A stretch of 64,000 nt of DNA, taken from NCBI GenBank assembly GCA_903231505.1, contig CAFBRK010000283.1:1-64000 (forward strand). The letters are read 5' to 3'. A program made the position numbers and the translations under genes. This document shows positions 60,572-64,000 of this stretch, piece by piece. Position 1 is the first letter of the stretch, and the number at the start of each line of letters is the position of its first letter. The stretch comes from Olavius algarvensis associated proteobacterium Delta 3. Lineage in GTDB: Bacteria; Desulfobacterota; Desulfobacteria; Desulfobacterales; CAFBRK01. The notes under the pieces were generated by a model. That model worked only from the letters and a program-made list of their open reading frames with translations, had not been told where the DNA came from and ran no database searches.

Positions 60572-62221
60572 ATGAGAGCGCTCGAACCCATCTCCATACT
60601 GAGTCTTGGCGAAACATCCACAAAGAATCCGGATCCGTTGATCGCATTCCTTCGCACGTTGCCCCATGTCCGGGTACGGGAAATCACCGAAATGCCGGAA
60701 GCACTAACGGACGCGCACCTGGTGGTGACCCACGGCACGGAAGGGCTGAAACGCCGGGAACGTGTCATTGCCGACTTTGTAAAGAAAGGGGGGGCTTGGC
60801 TCCATTGCGTCGAACGCTCGGAATCAGCTGTCCCGGACGTTTTCGGCGTTCAGCCCGGACCGGTGGGTCCGGAAACCGAGTTGCGGATCCTCTATACGGA
60901 TCGGGAAAATTCGATGGCCGAACGGCTCAAGGACGCGTTCTATGTTCCGGGGGCATTTCAGGAGCTTCACATCACGGCGGATAACGTCGAGACGGATCTC
61001 TATGCCGACTGGCACTATTCGCACCGGTCCATGGTCGTGCACCGTCCGTTGGGCCAGGGGCATACCGCCTGCACCACCCTTCAGGCATTTGACCATCCGG
61101 ATGTGCAGCAGATTGTCTACCGGCTGATCCGGTTTATCACGGGGCGGCCATTTGGGCTGTCGCTGGGAGTCGGTATCCTGGGGTATGCGCCGTCTGTCGG
61201 ACGTCTTCATGGCAAGGGATGCGAGGCCACGGCGGGCCTGGAGTTCAAGGCGGCATGCGATCTGAACAAGGATCGACTCGCCCAAGCGCGGATCGATTTT
61301 CCCGGCATCCGATGTTACGGGTCCGGCGATGCCCTGGCAGAAGATCCGGACATCGACCTGATTATCGTCGCCACCCCGCCCAACACCCATGCGGATCTGT
61401 GTATCCGGATGATGGCGGCCGGCAAGCATGTCGTTTGCGAAAAGCCCCTGGCCATCTGTCGTCGCGAGACCGACGCCCTGGTTCAGTCTGCGGAAAAATT
61501 CGGGGTCCATTTGAGCTGCCACCAGAACCGGCGATTCGACGTGGATTACCTGGCGATCCGCAAGGCGGTCAATGACGGCCGGATCGGAGATCTGTTTTAC
61601 CTGGAGACTTTCGTCGGCGGATTTTCGCATCCCTGCGGCTACTGGCACTCCCATGCGCCGGTGTCCGGAGGAACCACCTACGACTGGGGTGCCCACTACC
61701 TGGACTGGATTGTGAGCCTGTTTCCCGGCCCCATCTCGGCGGTTGTCGGAACGCGCCATAACCGGGTTTGGCACGACGTCAGCAACGCGGATCAGGAACG
61801 CATTCAGATCCGCTTTGCCGGTGGACACGAAGCGGAATTCATTCACTCGGACATCGCGGCGGCCCGAAAGCCGAAATGGTATCTGCTGGGTACCGAGGGC
61901 GCCGTCATCGGTCATTGGAGGGATGTGACCACCTATGATCCGGACCCTGACCTGTATTTTGACCGGTCTGACATTCCGGCCACCGAGATGCCGCCGGAAT
62001 TGTACATCCACCGACGGACCCGCCTCGGCACGACCGATCTGGTGCGGCCGGACATCCCGCGTCGGGAACCTTATGCGTTTCATCGCAACCTGGCCGACCA
62101 TCTCCTGACCGGTGAATCCCTGGCGGCCCCGCTGAATGATTCCGTCAAAGTGGTCACCATTCTTGAGGCCGCGGCGCGCAGCATGGAAAAGGGCGGCAGT
62201 GTGGAGATTATCGATGACTGA
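60572..62221 (+). CDS. ThuA-like domain fused to a Gfo/Idh/MocA oxidoreductase
   Basis: A 549-residue protein. Residues about 1-185 look like a ThuA/GATase-like domain (VVTHGTEGLKRRERVI, ADWHYSHRSMVV, GQGHTACTTLQAFDHPD). Residues about 195-549 form a Gfo/Idh/MocA dehydrogenase with LGVGILGYAPSVGRLH, IIVATPPNTHADLCI, HVVCEKPLAICRRE and SCHQNRRFDVDYL. ThuA and Gfo/Idh domains co-occur in sugar catabolism. It overlaps the next oxidoreductase by 8 bp. Substrate unknown. Confidence 0.85.
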   Translation: MRALEPISILSLGETSTKNPDPLIAFLRTLPHVRVREITEMPEALTDAHLVVTHGTEGLKRRERVIADFVKKGGAWLHCVERSESAVPDVFGVQPGPVGPETELRILYTDRENSMAERLKDAFYVPGAFQELHITADNVETDLYADWHYSHRSMVVHRPLGQGHTACTTLQAFDHPDVQQIVYRLIRFITGRPFGLSLGVGILGYAPSVGRLHGKGCEATAGLEFKAACDLNKDRLAQARIDFPGIRCYGSGDALAEDPDIDLIIVATPPNTHADLCIRMMAAGKHVVCEKPLAICRRETDALVQSAEKFGVHLSCHQNRRFDVDYLAIRKAVNDGRIGDLFYLETFVGGFSHPCGYWHSHAPVSGGTTYDWGAHYLDWIVSLFPGPISAVVGTRHNRVWHDVSNADQERIQIRFAGGHEAEFIHSDIAAARKPKWYLLGTEGAVIGHWRDVTTYDPDPDLYFDRSDIPATEMPPELYIHRRTRLGTTDLVRPDIPRREPYAFHRNLADHLLTGESLAAPLNDSVKVVTILEAAARSMEKGGSVEIIDD

Positions 62222-63236
62222 GGTGCTCACGTGGGGTGTTCTGGGTACGGCAACCATTGCCCGAAAATGTGTGATTCCGGCGATTCAGTCCTCCCGAACC
62301 AGTACCATTCGGGTGCTCGGTTCCCGGGATGCGGATTCGGCAAGAAACCTCGCACGGAAACATCACATTCAAAAGGTGGTCGGTGGATATGACGCTGTAG
62401 TGAACGACCCGGGTGTGGAGGCGGTCTACATTCCGTTACCGAACCACCTGCACCGTGAATGGGCGCTGAAAGCGCTGGATGCCGGAAAACATGTCCTGTG
62501 TGAAAAACCGATGGCGTTAAATGCCCGGGAAACCGGAGAAATGGCAGCCGCGGCACAGGACGCCGGCAAGATTCTGATGGAGGGTCTCATGTACCGGTTT
62601 CATCCCAGGAGTCGAAGGATTTTCCGGCTGGCGGCGGATGGGCGGATCGGCTCATTGAGACTGGTCCGGGCCGCGTTCTGCTATCGGATGGACGATGGGG
62701 TGCTGGAGTCCGGTACCAATTTTCGCCTTAAACCCGAACACGGTGGCGGGGCGCTGATGGATGTCGGCTGTTACGGGGTCAGCACCGCCCGATGGTTCTT
62801 CGGCACGGAGCCCGTTACCGTGCAAGCCCAGGCGCAGCATTATACCAATGGCGTGGATGTGCACGCCGTCGGGACCCTGAAGTTTGAAGGGGGTGGTCTT
62901 GCTGTGGTGGAGGCCAGCTTCGTCTCGGCGCTCCAGCAGACCTACACTCTTGTCGGCAATCAGGCTGTCATCGAGTTGCCCCATGATGCCTATATCCCCT
63001 GGGATAAGGACGCTGTGTTTTCGATCCGAAACGTCGACCAGGAAGCCGGTGAAACGGTCACCGTCAGGGGAGCCGATGAATATCGGCTCATGGTGGAACA
63101 TTTTACGGAGGCGGTCCGGGGACGGACCCGCCTCGAATATTCCCCGGAGGACAGTGTCCGCAATATGCGGGTACTGGATGCCATGGCCGACGCCGCCAGG
63201 TCCGGAAAGACGATCCATCTCCATAACGACGTCTAA
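62214..63236 (+). CDS. Gfo/Idh/MocA-family oxidoreductase
   Basis: NAD(P)-dependent sugar dehydrogenase of 340 residues: LTWGVLGTATIARKCVIPAI (Rossmann), AVYIPLPNHLHREWAL, HVLCEKPMALNARETGEM (EKP lysine) and FMYRFHP-like LMYRFHPRSRRIF, then the C-terminal beta sheet with GGGALMDVGCYGVSTARWF. The ATG at 62214 overlaps the previous stop by 8 bp. Close to the glucose-fructose oxidoreductase/dihydrodiol dehydrogenase type by motif. It probably works in sequence with the preceding enzyme. Confidence 0.92.
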   Translation: MTEVLTWGVLGTATIARKCVIPAIQSSRTSTIRVLGSRDADSARNLARKHHIQKVVGGYDAVVNDPGVEAVYIPLPNHLHREWALKALDAGKHVLCEKPMALNARETGEMAAAAQDAGKILMEGLMYRFHPRSRRIFRLAADGRIGSLRLVRAAFCYRMDDGVLESGTNFRLKPEHGGGALMDVGCYGVSTARWFFGTEPVTVQAQAQHYTNGVDVHAVGTLKFEGGGLAVVEASFVSALQQTYTLVGNQAVIELPHDAYIPWDKDAVFSIRNVDQEAGETVTVRGADEYRLMVEHFTEAVRGRTRLEYSPEDSVRNMRVLDAMADAARSGKTIHLHNDV

Positions 63237-63251
63237 ACCGTACGCCCTAAG

Positions 63252-63276
63252 CGCGACATCGTCGCGTTTCATAACA
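63252..63276. repeat. REP-like element, copy e
   Basis: A stem cgcgac-atc-gtcgcg (63252-63266) is followed by tttcataacatcg, which matches the tttcataaaatcg linker of copy b, but the second hairpin is degenerate. It lies in the 68-bp gap before the next gene. Confidence 0.45.
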
Positions 63277-63304
63277 TCGTTGCACGGTCTTATGTGGACT
63301 GACC

Positions 63305-64000
63305 ATGACCCCTATCGCAAACCGTGAGAGATCACCGCATCCGGGCACCCCGTGGAACTTCCGCGCAGCCTCTCTGGATGAGCTTTATACTGTATGGAAA
63401 GCTTCGGCGGGGAGTCTTGAATGGCGCTGTCTGTTCACCCTCCCCCCCTGGCTGTCGTCCTGGTGGAAGTTTTTCGGAAAGGGAGATGGCTTACGCCTTC
63501 TCCTGGTGGAAGGCCCAGATGGCCCAACGGGATTCGCACCATTGCGGATCCGCGGCGATACGGCAATGTTCGCCGGCAGCCCCGATGTCTGCGATTATCT
63601 CGATATCGTCACGGCACCGGACACCGCCGATGGTTTTGCACGGGCCCTGTTTGCCCACCTCAGAAACACAGGCATCCGGGAGCTGGTCTTCAACAGCGTA
63701 AGAAAAGACGCGGTGGTGTGGACAGATCTGATGCCGATTGCCAGGACAGCCGGATGGGATGTCTCCTGCGAGCAGGAGGGGATATCGTTTGAGATCGACT
63801 TGCCACACACCTGGGAGGCGTATTTATCTCAGCTCAACGGAAAACAGCGCCATGAACTGAGGCGCAAGCTGCGTCGCCTGCATGAGGCCGGTGACATCCA
63901 GTTTCGCCTGATAGACTCGGCAGACGACATGGCGGATGCCTTTGACGTGTTTATCGACCTGTTTAAATCCGGCCATACTGAAAAGGCGGCGTTCATGACG
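63305..64000 (+). CDS. CelD/FemAB-like GNAT acyltransferase, cut by the window edge
   Basis: Open frame of 232 codons running off the right edge. It has WKFFGKGDGLRLLLVEGPDG, LRIRGDTAMFAGSPDVCDYL and the conserved GKQRHELRRKLRRL segment of the CelD/BcsL acetyltransferase family (a GNAT/FemAB fold). Members often occur with polysaccharide or lipid-glycan genes. The start ATG at 63305 has no strong ribosome site. The C-terminal half cannot be judged. Confidence 0.85.
   Translation, partial: MTPIANRERSPHPGTPWNFRAASLDELYTVWKASAGSLEWRCLFTLPPWLSSWWKFFGKGDGLRLLLVEGPDGPTGFAPLRIRGDTAMFAGSPDVCDYLDIVTAPDTADGFARALFAHLRNTGIRELVFNSVRKDAVVWTDLMPIARTAGWDVSCEQEGISFEIDLPHTWEAYLSQLNGKQRHELRRKLRRLHEAGDIQFRLIDSADDMADAFDVFIDLFKSGHTEKAAFMT

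Noticed and set aside
60824..62257. 477-codon minus-strand frame opposite the ThuA-Gfo/Idh gene
   Set aside because: Long only because of GC-skewed codon use on the plus strand; the plus-strand product has clear family motifs.

Overview
The window looks like the chromosome of a Gram-negative member of the Desulfobacterota (deltaproteobacterial, Desulfobacteraceae-like). The support is the mix of a type II secretion operon, an exosortase-linked exopolysaccharide locus, two good sigma-54 promoter candidates, an acyltransferase/hydrolase fusion, and a style of MnmA, MtaB and NIL-ferredoxin genes typical of that group. This placement is an inference from gene content; no rRNA is present.

Layout. 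(1) 1-9837, minus strand: ribF, a flippase-like membrane protein, def, fmt and rsmB run into the pseudopilin end of a type II secretion operon (gspF, G, H, I, J); gspK and the rest probably lie off the left edge. (2) 9838-13352, plus strand: tRNA-Leu(CAG) and a gspA-gspB pair, each gene start preceded by strong promoters or hairpins. (3) 13353-42835, plus strand: after a 1.1 kb untranslated stretch with a sigma-54-like site, a 28 kb exopolysaccharide locus: Wzx flippase, acyltransferases, glycosyltransferases, a secreted beta-helix protein, a Wzy-like polymerase, a secreted EEP-family phosphatase, sugar oxidoreductases, a heparinase II/III-type protein, WecG, an exosortase fused to EpsI, a WecA-like initiating transferase, a PrsT-like TPR lipoprotein, a Wza-like export protein, an outer-membrane barrel, a Wzz/Wzc-type copolymerase and a tyrosine kinase. 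Two genes here are frameshifted. (4) 43190-50262: djlA, mtaB, mnmA, a NIL/ferredoxin, an acyltransferase-hydrolase fusion behind a sigma-54 site, and a HAD phosphatase. (5) 50250-64000: a glycosyltransferase, a LolC/E-type permease bracketed by inverted repeat arrays, two aldo-keto reductases, ribosomal protein Thx, small and broken genes, and a plus-strand group of two S51-like proteins, two Gfo/Idh/MocA oxidoreductases and a CelD-like acyltransferase cut by the window edge.

The most unusual property is the non-coding DNA. Many gaps are built of degenerate 7-bp tandem repeats from several different families (CCAGNAT, TTCAGCN, GTGTTTG, GYATCYT, GTATTNG), several ending exactly at stop codons, and one 30-bp hairpin-bearing core of the CCAGNAT family sits in frame inside the exosortase gene. 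Separately, an approximately 310-bp MITE-like element with imperfect terminal inverted repeats occurs three times (two of them head to head), and a small two-hairpin repeat occurs at five gene borders, twice directly abutting a start codon. No CRISPR array, prophage or recognisable transposase was seen.
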